Positions 1 through 9,025 are shown, counted from the stretch's first letter. The stretch is DNA of 64,000 nucleotides from Pseudomonas sp. Au-Pse12 (GCF_021341665.1 NZ_JAJTTH010000002.1:744001-808000); one strand, 5' to 3'. The notes: generated by a model not told the origin, from the letters alone. Program-made: numbers and translations.

Positions 1-1223
1 TGCTTGGACTTGAGCGGGTCCTTCAGGCGCACGCGGCGGAACAGTTCCGGGGCAAAGTGCGGGATCCCGGTGAACCCCAGGGCCTCGCCTTCGGTGAAGG
101 TATCGCCGATCTGGATGGTGCCGTGGTTGTGCAGGCCGATGATGTCGCCAGCGTAGGCTTCTTCCAGCTGTTCACGCTCGGAGGAGAAGAAGGTCAGGGC
201 GTCGCCGATGCGCACGTCCTTGCCGGTGCGCACGTGGCGCATCTTCATGCCCTTCTCATACTTGCCCGAGCAGATGCGCATGAAGGCAATACGGTCGCGG
301 TGCTTGGGGTCCATGTTGGCCTGGATCTTGAACACGAAACCGCTGAATTTCTCTTCCTGCGGCGCCACGCTGCGCTCATTGGCTACACGCGGCAGCGGCA
401 GCGGCGCCCAATCCACCACGGCGTCCAGCACGTGGTCGACACCGAAGTTGCCCAGGGCGGTACCGAAGAACACCGGGGTCAGCTGGCCGTCGAGGAACTC
501 CTGCTGGTTGAACTCATGGCAGGCACCCTGCACCAGCTCCAACTGCTCGATGAAGCGCTCGTACTCGTCACCCAGGTGGGCGCGGGCTTCGTCGGAATCG
601 AGCTTCTCGATGATCTTGGTTTCGGTGCGCTCGTGGCCGTGGCCTGGGGTGTAGACGATGATGTAATCGTCCGCCAGGTGGTACACGCCCTTGAAGTCGC
701 GGTAGCAACCGATCGGCCAGGTGATCGGCGCAGCCTTGATCTTCAGCACTGCTTCGATTTCGTCCAGCAGCTCGATCGGGTCGCGAATGTCGCGGTCGAG
801 TTTGTTGATGAAGCTGACGATCGGCGTGTCGCGCAGACGGCAGACGTCCATCAGGGCGATGGTCCGGGGCTCAACGCCCTTACCGCCGTCGAGCACCATC
901 AGCGCCGAGTCCACCGCGGTCAGGGTGCGGTAGGTGTCTTCCGAGAAGTCTTCGTGGCCCGGGGTGTCCAGCAGGTTGATCATGTGTTCGCGGTAGGGGA
1001 ACTGCATGACCGACGTGGTAATGGAAATACCCCGCTGCTTCTCCATCTCCATCCAGTCGGAAGTGGCATGGCGGTCGGACTTACGCGATTTGACCGTGCC
1101 CGCCACCGCAATGGCCTTGCCCATCAGCAAGAGCTTCTCGGTGATGGTGGTCTTACCCGCATCCGGGTGGGAAATAATGGCGAAAGTGCGGCGTTTCGCG
1201 ACTTCGGCGGCCTGTTGGGTCAT
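1..1223 (-). CDS. prfC: peptide chain release factor 3 (3' end cut by window edge)
   Basis: Translational GTPase that removes RF1/RF2 from the ribosome after peptide release. The minus-strand frame opens at ATG 1223 ([14 protein letters not shown]) and stays open to the window edge, giving about 407 residues of a family usually near 527. The P-loop HPDAGKTT is at residues 19-26, followed by the switch II motif DTPGHEDF and the NKLD guanine-specificity motif; the EF-Tu-like domain 2 begins before the edge. The family assignment is firm because the G-domain motifs and the [17 protein letters not shown] context are typical of RF3. The C-terminal part lies outside the window. It is divergent from the ABC importer genes to its right. 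Confidence 0.97.
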   Translation of the reverse strand, partial: MTQQAAEVAKRRTFAIISHPDAGKTTITEKLLLMGKAIAVAGTVKSRKSDRHATSDWMEMEKQRGISITTSVMQFPYREHMINLLDTPGHEDFSEDTYRTLTAVDSALMVLDGGKGVEPRTIALMDVCRLRDTPIVSFINKLDRDIRDPIELLDEIEAVLKIKAAPITWPIGCYRDFKGVYHLADDYIIVYTPGHGHERTETKIIEKLDSDEARAHLGDEYERFIEQLELVQGACHEFNQQEFLDGQLTPVFFGTALGNFGVDHVLDAVVDWAPLPLPRVANERSVAPQEEKFSGFVFKIQANMDPKHRDRIAFMRICSGKYEKGMKMRHVRTGKDVRIGDALTFFSSEREQLEEAYAGDIIGLHNHGTIQIGDTFTEGEALGFTGIPHFAPELFRRVRLKDPLKSK

Positions 1224-1572
1224 GGGAAATCGCCTGGCGGTGATCAAAAAAGGGCGCAGATTATAGCCCAGACAACCGCTCGCGGGCCACAGCTGCCCCC
1301 ACCGGCCAGGCGACCGACTGGCAAATGAACGGTGGCTAAATGCTGCCAATTATGGAACCTTTTAAAACGTGGAGACGTCCACTCCCCTGTCACGCTCTGT
1401 CGTCTGGGGCTGAAATATCAGCAAGTTAGCTTGACGAAGCTGCGCTCATGGCTCGTTCACCCGCCGCTCTGCCGGCACTCGACGAGCTGCTTTTCGCGCG
1501 TACTTTCGCGGCAGCCAGGAATGGCCCTGCCACACGGGAAAGTGCCCGCCGACCGAAAAAAGGAGTCCGCCT
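1224..1572. other. intergenic region between prfC and the osmoprotectant importer
   Basis: About 350 bases separate two divergent genes and must hold both promoters. I see no convincing coding frame: the frames that cross it continue as antisense to prfC or in the wrong frame over the permease. No clear consensus sigma-70 pair was found by eye. An AGGAG ribosome binding site at 1561-1565 precedes the GTG start at 1573. Confidence 0.5.
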
Positions 1573-2289
1573 GTGGCTATTCGCTATGGCAAAGGGCTGA
1601 TAGGAGGCGCTGCGGTCATCGCCCTCCTGGCCCTGCTGGTCCACTGGATCGGCATTACTACGATCGAACACTACCGCGACGATCTGTTGTTCTACCTGCA
1701 AGCTCATCTGTTCCTGGTCCTGGCGTCCATGCTCGCCGCACTGCTAGTCGGCATCCCCGCCGGCATCTTCCTCAGCCGCCCGAGCATGGTCAGACGCGCC
1801 GAACGCTTCATGCAAGTGTTCAACATCGGCAACACCGTCCCCCCTCTGGCCGTCCTGGCCATCGCCCTGGGGATTCTCGGCATCGGCAGTGGCCCGGCCA
1901 TCTTCGCGTTGTTCCTCGCCTCCTTGCTGCCCATCGTGCGCAACACCTATGAAGGCCTGAAAAACGTTCAGGGCTCCCTCAAGGAAGCCGCGGTCGGCAT
2001 CGGCATGACCCCGCGCCAAGTGCTGTGGAAAGTCGAATTGCCCAACGCCGTGCCGATCATCATCGGTGGCGTGCGAGTGGCCCTGGCGATCAACGTCGGC
2101 ACCGCGCCCCTGGCCTTCCTGATCGGCGCCAACAGTCTGGGCAGCCTGATTTTCCCCGGCATTGCCCTGAACAATCAGCCGCAACTGCTGCTCGGCGCCG
2201 CCTGCACCGCACTGCTGGCCTTGCTCCTCGACGGCCTGGTCACCCTGGCCAGCCGCCTTTGGCTGGAACGCGGCCTGCGCCCGTCCTAA
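1573..2289 (+). CDS. osmoprotectant ABC transporter permease (OpuC/OsmU type)
   Basis: Inner-membrane permease of a glycine betaine/choline/carnitine-type importer. The 238 residues are mostly hydrophobic segments. Residues 130-175 hold the binding-protein-dependent permease loop (EAAVGIGM, then VELPNAVPIIIGGVR) that contacts the ATPase. The start is the GTG at 1573, seven bases after AGGAG. It is the first of four genes in the order permease, binding protein, permease, ATPase with short gaps, so one operon is likely. The substrate cannot be told from the permease alone; quaternary amines or other compatible solutes are the family norm. A second, shorter permease at 3226 would complete the heterodimer. 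Confidence 0.9.
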   Translation: MAIRYGKGLIGGAAVIALLALLVHWIGITTIEHYRDDLLFYLQAHLFLVLASMLAALLVGIPAGIFLSRPSMVRRAERFMQVFNIGNTVPPLAVLAIALGILGIGSGPAIFALFLASLLPIVRNTYEGLKNVQGSLKEAAVGIGMTPRQVLWKVELPNAVPIIIGGVRVALAINVGTAPLAFLIGANSLGSLIFPGIALNNQPQLLLGAACTALLALLLDGLVTLASRLWLERGLRPS

Positions 2290-2313
2290 GCCCGCCCGAG
2301 ACAAGGAACCGAC

Positions 2314-3210
2314 ATGAAAAAACTAAGCCTGATACTTGGCTGCGCCCTGCTGTTTGCCGGGCTGGCCCACGCTGCGGAAAAACCGCTGATCCGCATTGGC
2401 GCCCGAGTCTTCACCGAACAGACCCTGCTGGCGGAAATCACCTCCCAGTACCTGCGCAGCAAGGGCTATGACACCCGCGTTACTGGTGGCCTGGGCAGCA
2501 ACCTGGCCCGCAGTGCCCAGGAAAGCGGGCAACTGGACCTGATCTGGGAGTACACCGGGGTGTCGCTGGTGGCCTACAACCACATCGACGAGAAACTCGA
2601 CAGCCAGCAGTCCTACGCCCGAGTGAAAGAACTCGACGCGAAAAAAGGCCTGGTCTGGTTGGCGCCGTCCAAATTCAGCAACACCTACGCCCTGGCCCTG
2701 CCGGAGAGCGTGGCCAAGGAACACCCGCAGATCAACAGCATCAGCGACCTGACCCAGGCCCTGGCCGAAAAGCCCGAGGAGAACCGCCTGGTGGCCCTGG
2801 ACACCGAGTTCGCCAACCGCTCGGACGGCATGGCCGGCATGGTCAAGCTGTATGACATGAACCTGACCCGTAAAAACACCCGGCAAATGGACGCCGGCCT
2901 GGTCTACACCGCCCTGCGCAACGGCCAGGTGTTTGCCGGCCTGGTCTACACCACCGACGGTCGGCTCAACGCCTTCAAGCTCAAGCTGCTGGAGGACGAC
3001 AAGCACTACTTCCCGGACTACACCGCCGCCCCCGTGGTGCGTCAGGTGTACCTCGACGCCCACCCGCAATTGGCCGCAGACCTCAAGCCGCTGGCGGCGC
3101 TGTTCGATGACGAAACCATGCGCCAGCTGAACGCGCGGGTCGACGTCGACCATGAAAGCCCTTCCGCCGTGGCCGCCGATTTCCTGCGCCAGCATCCGAT
3201 CAACCACTGA
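2314..3210 (+). CDS. opuCC: osmoprotectant ABC transporter periplasmic binding protein
   Basis: Solute-binding protein of the OpuAC/ProX-like family, 298 residues. A Sec signal peptide is visible at residues 1-20 (MKKLSLILGCALLFAGLAHA) with an AHA-A cleavage site and no lipobox Cys, so the mature protein should be free in the periplasm. The body has the family pattern IRIGARVFTEQTLLAEI near the N-terminus and a DLIWEYTGVSL segment. AAGGAA lies just before the ATG. It sits between the two permease genes of the same importer, which supports a role in capturing a quaternary ammonium osmoprotectant. The symbol follows the opuC naming by family resemblance only. Confidence 0.88.
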   Translation: MKKLSLILGCALLFAGLAHAAEKPLIRIGARVFTEQTLLAEITSQYLRSKGYDTRVTGGLGSNLARSAQESGQLDLIWEYTGVSLVAYNHIDEKLDSQQSYARVKELDAKKGLVWLAPSKFSNTYALALPESVAKEHPQINSISDLTQALAEKPEENRLVALDTEFANRSDGMAGMVKLYDMNLTRKNTRQMDAGLVYTALRNGQVFAGLVYTTDGRLNAFKLKLLEDDKHYFPDYTAAPVVRQVYLDAHPQLAADLKPLAALFDDETMRQLNARVDVDHESPSAVAADFLRQHPINH

Positions 3211-3225
3211 TAGAGAGGAGAAGAC

Positions 3226-3879
3226 ATGGAATTTTTAAACGCCTTTTCCCATCTCGATTGGGCTCAGGTCCTGCACCTGACCTGGCAGCACATCACCCTG
3301 GTAGGCATCGCCGTGACCCTGGCCATCGTCTTTGGCGTACCGCTGGGCATCCTGATGACCCGCTTCCCGACCCTGGCCGGCCCGCTGCAGGCCAGCGCCA
3401 CGGTGTTGCTGACCATCCCCTCCATCGCCCTGTTCGGCCTGCTGCTGCCGTTCTACTCCAGGTTCGGCCAGGGCCTGGGCCCGCTGCCGGCCATCACTGC
3501 GGTGTTCCTTTATTCCCTGCTGCCGATCATGCGCAACACCTACCTGGCGCTGACCGGCGTCGAGCCGGGCATCCGCGAAGCGGCCCGCGGCATCGGCATG
3601 ACCTTCGGCCAGCGCCTGCGCATGGTCGAGTTGCCGATCGCGGTGCCGGTGATCCTCGCCGGGGTGCGCACCGCCGTGGTGATGAACATCGGCGTCATGA
3701 CCATCGCCGCCACCATCGGCGCCGGGGGCCTGGGCGTACTCATTCTTGCTTCCATCAGCCGCAGCGACATGTCGATGCTGATCGTCGGCGCGGTGCTGGT
3801 CAGTCTCCTGGCCATCTTCGCCGACCTGCTTCTGCAATGGCTGCAACGCTCGCTGACTCCAAAAGGACTGCTCAAATGA
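3226..3879 (+). CDS. osmoprotectant ABC transporter permease, second subunit
   Basis: Second inner-membrane permease of the importer, 217 residues. It has several hydrophobic helices and the ATPase-coupling loop EAARGIGMTFGQRLRMVELP at about residues 118-137. A strong GAGGAGA ribosome binding site precedes ATG 3226. Its stop overlaps the start of the ATPase gene in an ATGA arrangement (ATG 3876, TGA 3877-3879), so the two are translationally coupled. It is paralogous to the permease at 1573 (shared GIGMT...VELP loop), as expected for a heterodimeric channel. Confidence 0.9.
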   Translation: MEFLNAFSHLDWAQVLHLTWQHITLVGIAVTLAIVFGVPLGILMTRFPTLAGPLQASATVLLTIPSIALFGLLLPFYSRFGQGLGPLPAITAVFLYSLLPIMRNTYLALTGVEPGIREAARGIGMTFGQRLRMVELPIAVPVILAGVRTAVVMNIGVMTIAATIGAGGLGVLILASISRSDMSMLIVGAVLVSLLAIFADLLLQWLQRSLTPKGLLK

Positions 3880-5033
3880 TCGAACTTCAAAACCTGACCA
3901 AGACCTTCCAAAGCAACGGCAAGACCATCACCGCCGTTGACTCCGTAAGCCTGACCGTCAATGAAGGCGAGATCTGCGTGTTCCTCGGGCCGTCCGGCTG
4001 CGGCAAAAGCACCACCCTGAAAATGATCAACCGCCTGATCAGACCCACCTCGGGCAAGATCCTGATCAACGGTGAAGACACCACCGGCCTCGACGAAGTG
4101 ACCCTGCGCCGCAACATCGGCTACGTGATCCAGCAAATCGGCCTGTTCCCCAACATGACCATCGAGGAAAACATCGTGGTGGTCCCCAAGCTGCTGGGCT
4201 GGGACAAGCAGCAATGCCACGACCGCGCCCGCGAGCTGATGAGCATGATCAAGCTCGAACCCAAGCAGTACCTGCACCGCTACCCGCGGGAGCTGTCCGG
4301 CGGCCAGCAGCAGCGTATCGGGGTCATCCGCGCCCTGGCGGCGGACGCCCCGCTGCTGCTGATGGACGAACCGTTCGGCGCGGTGGACCCGATCAACCGC
4401 GAGATGATCCAGAACGAATTCTTCGAGATGCAACGGGCACTGAACAAGACCGTGATCATGGTCAGCCACGACATCGACGAAGCCATCAAGCTGGGGGACA
4501 AGATCGCCATCTTCCGCGCCGGCAAGCTGTTGCAGATCGACCACCCGGACACCCTGCTGGCGCACCCGGCGGACGACTTCGTCAGCAACTTCGTCGGCCA
4601 GGACAGCACCCTCAAGCGCCTGTTGCTGGTCAAAGCCGAAGACGCGGCGGACAACGCACCGTCGGTGAGCCCGGAAACCCCAGTGGCCGAAGCCCTGGAA
4701 CTGATGGACGAGCACGACCGGCGCTACGTGGTGGTGACCTGCGCCGAGAACAAGGCCCTGGGCTATGTACGCCGCCGCGACCTGCACCGTCAGACCGGCA
4801 CCTGCGCCCAGTTCCTGCGCGAATTCAACGCCACCGCCGCCTACGACGAACACCTGCGGATTCTTCTGTCGCGCATGTACGAGTTCAACCGTTCGTGGCT
4901 GCCGGTGCTGGATGCCGAACGGGTGTTCCTGGGTGAGGTGACCCAGGAATCCATTGCTGCCTACCTGAGCTCGGGGCGTTCGCGGGGGATGAAGACCAAT
5001 ATCGTTTCGCCGGCTGAAGCGGTGGTTGCCTGA
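3876..5033 (+). CDS. opuCA: osmoprotectant ABC transporter ATP-binding protein with CBS region
   Basis: ATPase that powers the importer, 385 residues. Walker A GPSGCGKST is at residues 38-46, the signature LSGGQQQR begins near 140, Walker B ends in MDEP near 163, and the switch His is in MVSHDIDEA. After about residue 270 the chain continues into a CBS-type regulatory region (LMDEHDRRYVVVTCAENKALGYVRR), which in OpuCA/OpuA ATPases senses ionic strength or nucleotides. The long Q-loop insertion typical of OpuA/ProV is present (GYVIQQIGLFPNMTIEENI). The start ATG overlaps the upstream stop. It is the last gene of the operon; no strong terminator was seen before the REPIN at 5059. Confidence 0.92.
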   Translation: MIELQNLTKTFQSNGKTITAVDSVSLTVNEGEICVFLGPSGCGKSTTLKMINRLIRPTSGKILINGEDTTGLDEVTLRRNIGYVIQQIGLFPNMTIEENIVVVPKLLGWDKQQCHDRARELMSMIKLEPKQYLHRYPRELSGGQQQRIGVIRALAADAPLLLMDEPFGAVDPINREMIQNEFFEMQRALNKTVIMVSHDIDEAIKLGDKIAIFRAGKLLQIDHPDTLLAHPADDFVSNFVGQDSTLKRLLLVKAEDAADNAPSVSPETPVAEALELMDEHDRRYVVVTCAENKALGYVRRRDLHRQTGTCAQFLREFNATAAYDEHLRILLSRMYEFNRSWLPVLDAERVFLGEVTQESIAAYLSSGRSRGMKTNIVSPAEAVVA

Positions 5034-5058
5034 TCAATAAATAGCCAACAACGAACCT

Positions 5059-5158
5059 GTGGCGAGGGCGCTTGCTCCCGCTGGGCCGCGAAGCGGCCCC
5101 TCTTGGCAAAAAAGAGTGGAACTGCTGCGCAGTCCGCGGGAGCAAGCTCCCTCGCCAC
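5059..5158. repeat. REPIN (paired inverted REP elements)
   Basis: Two REP arms in opposite orientation: GTGGCGAGGGCGCTTGCTCC at 5059-5078 and, on the other strand, a near-identical arm ending CTCGCCAC at 5158. Between them lies a spacer containing the palindrome GGGCCGCGAAGCGGCCC. The same arm sequence recurs at 15901-16031, and single or partial copies lie near 14193 and 29885. Such elements are mobilised in Pseudomonas by RAYT transposases; none is encoded in this window. Confidence 0.85.
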
Positions 5159-5455
5159 AAGGTTTTTTGCTCGCCAACGCGCCGGAAAAAAATATCAACA
5201 GCCACCCCCTTGAACGCTGTCCGGCGACACCTTCCGAAACAGCCAAAATCCCCCTCACACCCGCCTCTCGCCGCTAACGTCGCCGATGTTGACGATTTCA
5301 CACTTACCAGCCACTTGGCGCGCAAAAGCGTCGAACGTGCAGGTATTTTTAACACTGGCGATTTCTTCGGGAACATCTGCCCGTCATCTGTGTCGGCTAC
5401 AAAGAGAGGTGTCGTTAACGCACGTCAGACAAGTGCAAAAACGCGACATTTTTTG
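5159..5455. other. non-coding stretch upstream of the speC promoter
   Basis: About 300 bases between the REPIN and the putative speC promoter. The open frames across it have no ribosome binding site or family likeness. Nothing functional is recognised apart from its position upstream of speC. Confidence 0.4.
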
Positions 5456-5484
5456 TTGATCTCAGGCCCCTCACCGCCTAAAGT
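5456..5484 (+). promoter_or_regulatory. candidate sigma-70 promoter of the speC leader or a small RNA
   Basis: TTGATC at 5456-5461 and TAAAGT at 5479-5484 are separated by 17 bases, a plausible -35/-10 pair. A transcript would start near 5491 and carry a 5' region of about 190 bases before the speC start codon, containing the hairpin at 5546-5577. Confidence 0.45.
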
Positions 5485-5545
5485 TCGCGCCGAACGTCCA
5501 TGCTGGAAACGATCCATCCGGCTCAAGTACTGACGACGAGACAGC

Positions 5546-5577
5546 AAGGCCAAGGGCAGATTTCCCATGGCCTTTTT
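5546..5577 (+). terminator. intrinsic terminator-like hairpin in the speC leader
   Basis: AAGGCCA (5546-5552) pairs with TGGCCTT (5568-5574); after one mismatch, GGG (5554-5556) pairs with CCC (5564-5566). A run of T residues (5573-5577) follows directly. Placed between the candidate promoter and speC, it could end a small RNA or act as an attenuator of ornithine decarboxylase. Confidence 0.6.
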
Positions 5578-5684
5578 GCTTTCGGCGACATGCCTTGGGA
5601 AGTAGGCGAACCAAAGTGGGGATACGGAGGACGTTCATTTGCACCCATTGATTTCTAACGTTTGCCAGTAGGAGCTCCCAACGC

Positions 5685-6848
5685 ATGTCGATTAACGTCG
5701 AAGACTATTTTGCGCGCGAAACCTTTCAAAAAATGAAGGCGTTCGCCGACAAGCAAGAAACCCCATTCGTGGTCATCGATACCCAGATGATCGCCCAGGC
5801 CTACGACGACCTGCGCGCCGGTTTCGAATTCGCCAAGGTCTACTACGCGGTCAAGGCCAACCCGGCCGTCGAGATCATCGACCTGCTGCACGAAAAAGGC
5901 TCCAGCTTCGACATCGCCTCGATCTACGAGCTGGACAAAGTGCTGGGCCGCGGCGTCAACCCGGCCAACATCAGCTACGGCAACACCATCAAGAAGTCCA
6001 AGGACATCCGCTACTTCTATGAGAAGGGCGTGCGCCTGTATGCCACCGACTCCGAAGCCGACCTGCGCAACATCGCCAAGGCCGCCCCGGGCTCGAAAGT
6101 CTACGTGCGCATCCTCACCGAAGGCTCCACCACTGCCGACTGGCCGCTGTCGCGCAAGTTCGGCTGCCAGACCGACATGGCCATGGACCTGCTGATCCTC
6201 GCCCGCGACCTGGGCCTGGTGCCTTATGGCGTGTCCTTCCACGTAGGCTCGCAACAGCGCGACATCAGCGTCTGGGACGCAGCGATCGCCAAGGTCAAAG
6301 TGATCTTCGAACGCCTGAAGGAAGAAGACGGCATCGAACTCAAGCTGATCAACATGGGTGGCGGCTTCCCGGCCAACTACATCACCCGCACCAACAGCCT
6401 GGAAACCTACGCCGAGGAAATCATCCGCTTCCTCAAGGAAGACTTCGGTGACGACCTGCCGGAAATCATCCTGGAGCCGGGCCGTTCGTTGATCGCCAAC
6501 GCCGGCATCCTGGTCAGCGAAGTGGTGCTGGTGGCGCGCAAATCCCGCACCGCCGTCGAGCGCTGGGTCTACACCGACGTGGGCAAATTCTCCGGCCTGA
6601 TCGAAACCATGGACGAGTCGATCAAGTTCCCGATCTGGACCGAGAAGAAAGGTGAAGTCGAAGAAGTAGTGATCGCCGGCCCGACCTGCGACAGCGCCGA
6701 CATCATGTACGAAAACTACAAATATGGCCTGCCGCTGAACCTGGCCATCGGTGACCGCCTGTACTGGCTGTCCACCGGCGCCTACACCACCAGCTACAGC
6801 GCGGTGGAATTCAACGGCTTCCCGCCGCTGAAGGCCTTCTACCTGTAA
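5685..6848 (+). CDS. speC: ornithine decarboxylase, PLP fold-type III
   Basis: Decarboxylates ornithine to putrescine, first step of one polyamine route; cytosolic and PLP-dependent. The 387 residues match the eukaryote-like alanine-racemase-fold decarboxylases rather than the large E. coli fold-type I enzyme. The PLP lysine lies in YYAVKANP near residue 54, the HVGSQ motif near 186, the glycine-rich phosphate loop GGGFP near 226, EPGRS near 265, and the catalytic Cys in GPTCDSAD near 332. GTAGGAGCTCCC precedes ATG 5685. The position matches PA4519 (speC) in P. aeruginosa. A lysine/ornithine dual activity is possible in this family. A strong terminator follows at 6883. Confidence 0.93.
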   Translation: MSINVEDYFARETFQKMKAFADKQETPFVVIDTQMIAQAYDDLRAGFEFAKVYYAVKANPAVEIIDLLHEKGSSFDIASIYELDKVLGRGVNPANISYGNTIKKSKDIRYFYEKGVRLYATDSEADLRNIAKAAPGSKVYVRILTEGSTTADWPLSRKFGCQTDMAMDLLILARDLGLVPYGVSFHVGSQQRDISVWDAAIAKVKVIFERLKEEDGIELKLINMGGGFPANYITRTNSLETYAEEIIRFLKEDFGDDLPEIILEPGRSLIANAGILVSEVVLVARKSRTAVERWVYTDVGKFSGLIETMDESIKFPIWTEKKGEVEEVVIAGPTCDSADIMYENYKYGLPLNLAIGDRLYWLSTGAYTTSYSAVEFNGFPPLKAFYL

Positions 6849-6882
6849 GGGCAGTGGCTAGCTGTTAGCGACAAGCTGCAAG

Positions 6883-6913
6883 AAAAAGCCCATGACCGGT
6901 CATGGGCTTTTTT
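6883..6913 (+). terminator. intrinsic terminator after speC
   Basis: AAAAAGCCCATGACC (6883-6897) is fully complementary to GGTCATGGGCTTTTT (6898-6912) and ends in a T run. It is symmetrical, so it could also serve the convergent toxin gene ending at 6933. Confidence 0.9.
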
Positions 6914-6932
6914 ATGCGTGCGATTCAGTGGC

Positions 6933-7211
6933 TCAACGATCTTCCCGGACATGCCAAATACGCAGGATGGACAAGGCCATGCCTTGAATCTCATAACGCA
7001 CCTCGTAATGCCCCACCAGCAACCGTCGAACATCCCTCGGCTTGAATTCCTCCAACTGCTCTCCCAATCGAGGGTTAGATAGAAGCGCATCTGGAGCCCG
7101 CACGAGGGATTGCACGGTCCGAGCAGCAGCCGAGCGATTAACCTGGGCGAGAAATTCAAACAGCCGAGCCAGATCGGATAGCGCCTTGCTCGTCCATTTC
7201 AACTGTCTCAT
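6933..7211 (-). CDS. RelE/ParE-family toxin
   Basis: 92-residue protein of the RelE/ParE fold (MRQLKWTSKALSDLARLFEFL... to ...VRYEIQGMALSILRIWHVREDR). The N-terminal W-[ST]-x-x-A-x-x-D-L pattern and the C-terminal R-Y-E-[IV]...[IL]-x-[IV]-L-R-[IV]-W-H-x-R-[EQ]-[DN]-R pattern are characteristic. The ATG at 7211 overlaps the antitoxin stop (ATGA), placing the antitoxin first as in many parDE and relBE pairs. Whether it cuts mRNA or poisons gyrase cannot be decided from the sequence; the C-terminal form is nearer ParE. Confidence 0.88.
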   Translation of the reverse strand: MRQLKWTSKALSDLARLFEFLAQVNRSAAARTVQSLVRAPDALLSNPRLGEQLEEFKPRDVRRLLVGHYEVRYEIQGMALSILRIWHVREDR

Positions 7212-7471
7212 TTTGGTAAAGGCAGAGGGTTGTCGCCAGACAGACTCTCTGCCCAAGCCAGCACTGACTGATGATCGACAACCCTTCCAGCATCGACATC
7301 TGCCAAGGCCTCAAGCGTCAGTCGGCGGCGCTCTTCTTCCTGGTCAACCCAGGCCACCAATGCTTGCTTCACGATCCAGGCACGGGAGCGCTCCAGGCGA
7401 GAAGCCAGTTGATCGACCTTATCCGCCAGATCCAAGGGAATGTGGGCGGTCAGTACTTTTGTCGCGGGCAT
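7208..7471 (-). CDS. ribbon-helix-helix antitoxin (CopG/ParD-like)
   Basis: Antitoxin partner of the overlapping RelE/ParE-type toxin. The N-terminus KVLTAHIPLDLADKVDQLASRLERSRAWIVKQALVAWVDQEEERRR is a typical ribbon-helix-helix DNA-binding segment: a beta strand, then two helices with S/R-x-W-I-V-K. The ATG at 7471 (MPATK) is preferred over the in-frame ATG at 7486 because AGGT lies upstream of it, while 7486 has no ribosome binding site. With the later start the protein has 87 residues. Such proteins usually repress their own operon. Confidence 0.87.
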   Translation of the reverse strand: MPATKVLTAHIPLDLADKVDQLASRLERSRAWIVKQALVAWVDQEEERRRLTLEALADVDAGRVVDHQSVLAWAESLSGDNPLPLPK

Positions 7472-7525
7472 GAGGTAGACCTGCATCAGAATGATTAAAA
7501 GCGATTAGCTTTGAATCATAGTGAT

Positions 7526-8311
7526 TTAAGCCAACACAGCAAGCCGCGCTACGTCCCGTTCATCACCCAATTGCGCGGCGCGCTGATGATAAGCCTGGGC
7601 CAATTCGCGAATCTCGGGATGCGTGGCATTGAGCAACGCGGCGCAAGCCACTCGCAGGAAATTCAGATTGCCGCCGGCCAGGGCCTGTTGCAGCCAATCT
7701 ACGGCTTCGTCGATACGACCGGCATCGGCCAGCACCGCCGCATAGCTGAACTGTCCGCGAAAATCTCCACCCTCGGCCGAGCGCCGGTACCAGTCCCGGG
7801 CCGCCTCGGGGTCGGCCGGACACACCAGCCCTTCCTCCAGGTAACGCCCCAGCAGGTTCATCGATTTGGCATGGCCAAGGTCCGCCGCGCGGCGGTAGCA
7901 GGACAGGGCCGTGGCATGGTTCTGCGCCACGCCACGGCCGGTGGCCAGCAGGTTGGCGTAGTTGTACAGGCCCCAATCCAGCCCCGCTTCGGCGGCCTGG
8001 CGATAGTGCCCGGCAGCGCGGGCGGCATCCGCCGGGCAACCCCAGCCGTGCTCATGGCAGCGCCCGAGCATGTTGCGGGCCATCAGGTGACCGCCTTGGG
8101 CGGCGATGTCGAACCAGCGCAAGGCCAGGGCCTGGTCCTGCTGGATGCCGTGGCCGTCGAGCAGAATCTGCCCCAGCAGCGCCTGGGCCTCCACCAGCCC
8201 CTCGCGGGCCGCCACCAGGATCGCCTGGGCCGCGCGGGCCGGGCTCTGCTGGAGCATGGCGCTCAGTTGCGCGCCGTCGAGGACTTCCTCGCGACGAAGT
8301 TGAAAAGTCAC
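7526..8311 (-). CDS. Sel1-repeat (tetratricopeptide-like) protein
   Basis: 261-residue protein made of about five Sel1-like repeats: AQALLGQILLDGHGIQQDQALALRWFDIAAQGGH, ARNMLGRCHEHGW..., GLYNYANLLATGRG..., AKSMNLLGRYLEEG..., and GQFSYAAVLADAG. Sel1 repeats form solenoid scaffolds for protein contacts; no catalytic motif is seen and there is no signal peptide. The GTG start at 8311 lies only three bases after the piuC stop, with GAGGTG inside the end of piuC, so the genes are probably co-transcribed. The same neighbour occurs in P. aeruginosa (PA4516 beside piuC). Confidence 0.85.
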   Translation of the reverse strand: MTFQLRREEVLDGAQLSAMLQQSPARAAQAILVAAREGLVEAQALLGQILLDGHGIQQDQALALRWFDIAAQGGHLMARNMLGRCHEHGWGCPADAARAAGHYRQAAEAGLDWGLYNYANLLATGRGVAQNHATALSCYRRAADLGHAKSMNLLGRYLEEGLVCPADPEAARDWYRRSAEGGDFRGQFSYAAVLADAGRIDEAVDWLQQALAGGNLNFLRVACAALLNATHPEIRELAQAYHQRAAQLGDERDVARLAVLA

Positions 8312-8314
8312 CGC

Positions 8315-8995
8315 TTACACCTCGACCCAGCGCCGCAGCAGGTTGTGATAAGTGCCGGTCAGGCGGATCAGCGAAGGATGCTCGGGCACATCCCGGGTCA
8401 GTTCCTGGATCGCCCCGTCCATTTCGAACAGCAAGGCGCGCTGGCTGTCTTCGCGCACCAGGCTCTGGGTCCAGAAGAACGAGGCGTAGCGGGCCCCGCG
8501 GGTCACCGGGTTGACCTTGTGCAGGCTGGTGCCGGGGTACAGCACCATGTCCCCCGCCGGCAGCTTGACCCGCTGCAGGCCATAGGTGTCCTGGATCTCC
8601 AGCTCGCCGCCGTCATAGTCCTCGGGGTCGCTGAAGAACAGGGTCGAGGACAGGTCGGTGCGCACCCGCTCCGGGCTGCCCTTGGGCTGGCGCACAGCGT
8701 TGTCGATGTGGAAGTCGAAACTGCCGCCGGCGGTGTAGCAGTTGATCAGCGGCGGGAACACCTTGTGCGGCAAGGCGGCGGACATGAACAGCGGGTTCTG
8801 CCACAGACGATCGAGCATCGCCGCGCCGATCTCCTGGGCCAGCGGATGCCCTTCGGGCAACTGCAGGTTGTGCTTGGCCTTGGCCGACTGGTAACCGGCG
8901 GTGATCTTGCCATCCGCCCAGTCCGCCTGCTCCAGGGCTTCACGAATGCGCCCCACTTCATCACGGGTGAACACGCCGGGGATGTGCAGCAACAT
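8315..8995 (-). CDS. piuC: Fe(II)/2-oxoglutarate dioxygenase PiuC (PKHD-type hydroxylase)
   Basis: 226-residue iron-dependent hydroxylase tied to siderophore-receptor loci. The facial triad is visible: His96 and Asp98 in FHIDNAV, and His159 in [13 protein letters not shown], with Arg169 as the probable 2-oxoglutarate ligand. The start ATG 8995 is chosen because the protein then begins MLLHIPGVF, as known PiuC proteins do; the longer frame to 9079 runs through the promoter and Fur-like site. It is divergent from the piuA receptor gene. In P. aeruginosa piuC is iron-repressed and piuA/piuC loss lowers susceptibility to siderophore beta-lactams. The actual substrate is unknown. Confidence 0.93.
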   Translation of the reverse strand: MLLHIPGVFTRDEVGRIREALEQADWADGKITAGYQSAKAKHNLQLPEGHPLAQEIGAAMLDRLWQNPLFMSAALPHKVFPPLINCYTAGGSFDFHIDNAVRQPKGSPERVRTDLSSTLFFSDPEDYDGGELEIQDTYGLQRVKLPAGDMVLYPGTSLHKVNPVTRGARYASFFWTQSLVREDSQRALLFEMDGAIQELTRDVPEHPSLIRLTGTYHNLLRRWVEV

Positions 8996-9025
8996 GGTCA
9001 GGTACCTGAGCAGCGAAAGACCGTC

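Noticed and set aside
57..1328. 423-residue plus-strand frame
   Set aside because: Antisense shadow of prfC; low-complexity composition typical of the reverse strand of a GC-rich gene.
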